Shown piece by piece: positions 5,924-6,036 of a DNA stretch of 6,036 bases. The stretch lies in NCBI GenBank assembly GCA_003131665.1, contig PKWA01000027.1:2308-8343 (forward strand), in the 5' to 3' direction. Each line of letters opens with the position of its first letter. Position 1 is the first letter of the stretch. The notes under the pieces were generated by a model. The model searched no databases, was not told where the DNA came from, and was given only the letters and a program-made list of their open reading frames with translations. Source of the stretch: Acidimicrobiaceae bacterium (GTDB lineage Bacteria; Actinomycetota; Acidimicrobiia; Acidimicrobiales; RAAP-2). Position numbers and translations under genes: made by a program.

Positions 5924-5943
5924 GGTCGCGTGGCGTGGCGACC
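5924..5943 (-). terminator. Possible hairpin after the right-edge minus-strand gene
   Basis: GGTCGC and GCGACC form a perfect 6-bp stem around an 8-base loop. On the minus strand it begins one base after the TGA of the partial gene at 5945-6036. A smaller TTCGA/TCGAA inverted repeat and an A/T-rich stretch follow. There is no immediate T-tract, so it is a weak terminator candidate. Confidence 0.3.
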
Positions 5944-5944
5944 G

Positions 5945-6036
5945 TCAATCGTGGTTCGCACCCGTGACGAACGGCGCGAGGCGTCGCCACTCATCGATTG
6001 GGGGCGTGGCGAGGTCACTGCCAAGGACCTGGAGAC
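5945..6036 (-). CDS. C-terminal end of an unidentified protein, cut by the window edge
   Basis: The minus-strand frame is open from the window edge to TGA at 5945-5947, giving 29 residues ending in DEWRRLAPFVTGANHD. Composition is ordinary for a protein and third positions are mostly G or C, as in the neighbouring genes. The stop is followed at once by a hairpin. It would lie upstream of the TetR gene on the same strand with about 100 bases between. The competing reading is a plus-strand frame in exact codon register (open from 5879, possible GTG at 5930 with a GAAGG run just before it). That reading is arginine-rich and lacks the leaderless start pattern, so I prefer the minus strand only mildly. 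The family is not recognisable from so short a tail. Confidence 0.42.
   Translation of the reverse strand, partial: LQVLGSDLATPPIDEWRRLAPFVTGANHD

Overview
The window is GC-rich, and its coding regions carry a strong third-position GC preference. It holds one long, very low-complexity Thr/Ala/Val/Gly surface-protein gene, a TetR-type regulator, and compact genes whose starts lie exactly six bases after a TAnnnT box. This combination suggests an actinobacterium, with an Acidimicrobiia-like lineage my best guess. That placement is inference from style; no rRNA or other marker gene is present.

Layout. Bases 1-3516 (+) encode the C-terminal 1171 residues of a very large, cysteine-free secreted or surface protein. 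It is built from about ten immunoglobulin-like IPT/TIG-type repeats, with two short foreign-looking modules inserted and a lysine-rich final domain. It runs off the left edge. A strong hairpin (3533-3568; 16-bp perfect stem, UUCG loop) ends it. Converging on it, 3617-4714 (-) encodes a peptidase S51/cyanophycinase-like, class-I-glutamine-amidotransferase-fold protein. Its tail resembles the C-terminal helical domain of cysteinyl-tRNA synthetase. A 53-bp divergent promoter region separates it from 4768-5202 (+), a small four-helix membrane protein of unknown function. That gene converges, with a 20-bp gap, on 5223-5843 (-), a TetR/AcrR-family repressor. The right end (5844-6036) holds the TetR promoter, an AT-rich stretch and probably the last 29 codons of another minus-strand gene.

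How they fit together. There is no evidence of one pathway. The surface protein is a separate unit closed by its terminator. The S51-like gene and the membrane gene share a divergent control region and could be co-regulated or mutually exclusive. The TetR protein may control its own promoter and a gene to the right of the window. The most unusual items are the S51-like/CysRS-tail fusion with its glycine-free nucleophile elbow, the basic C-terminal module of the surface protein, and three leaderless-style starts in a row. I found no CRISPR array, tRNA, rRNA, insertion sequence or clear defence or biosynthetic system.
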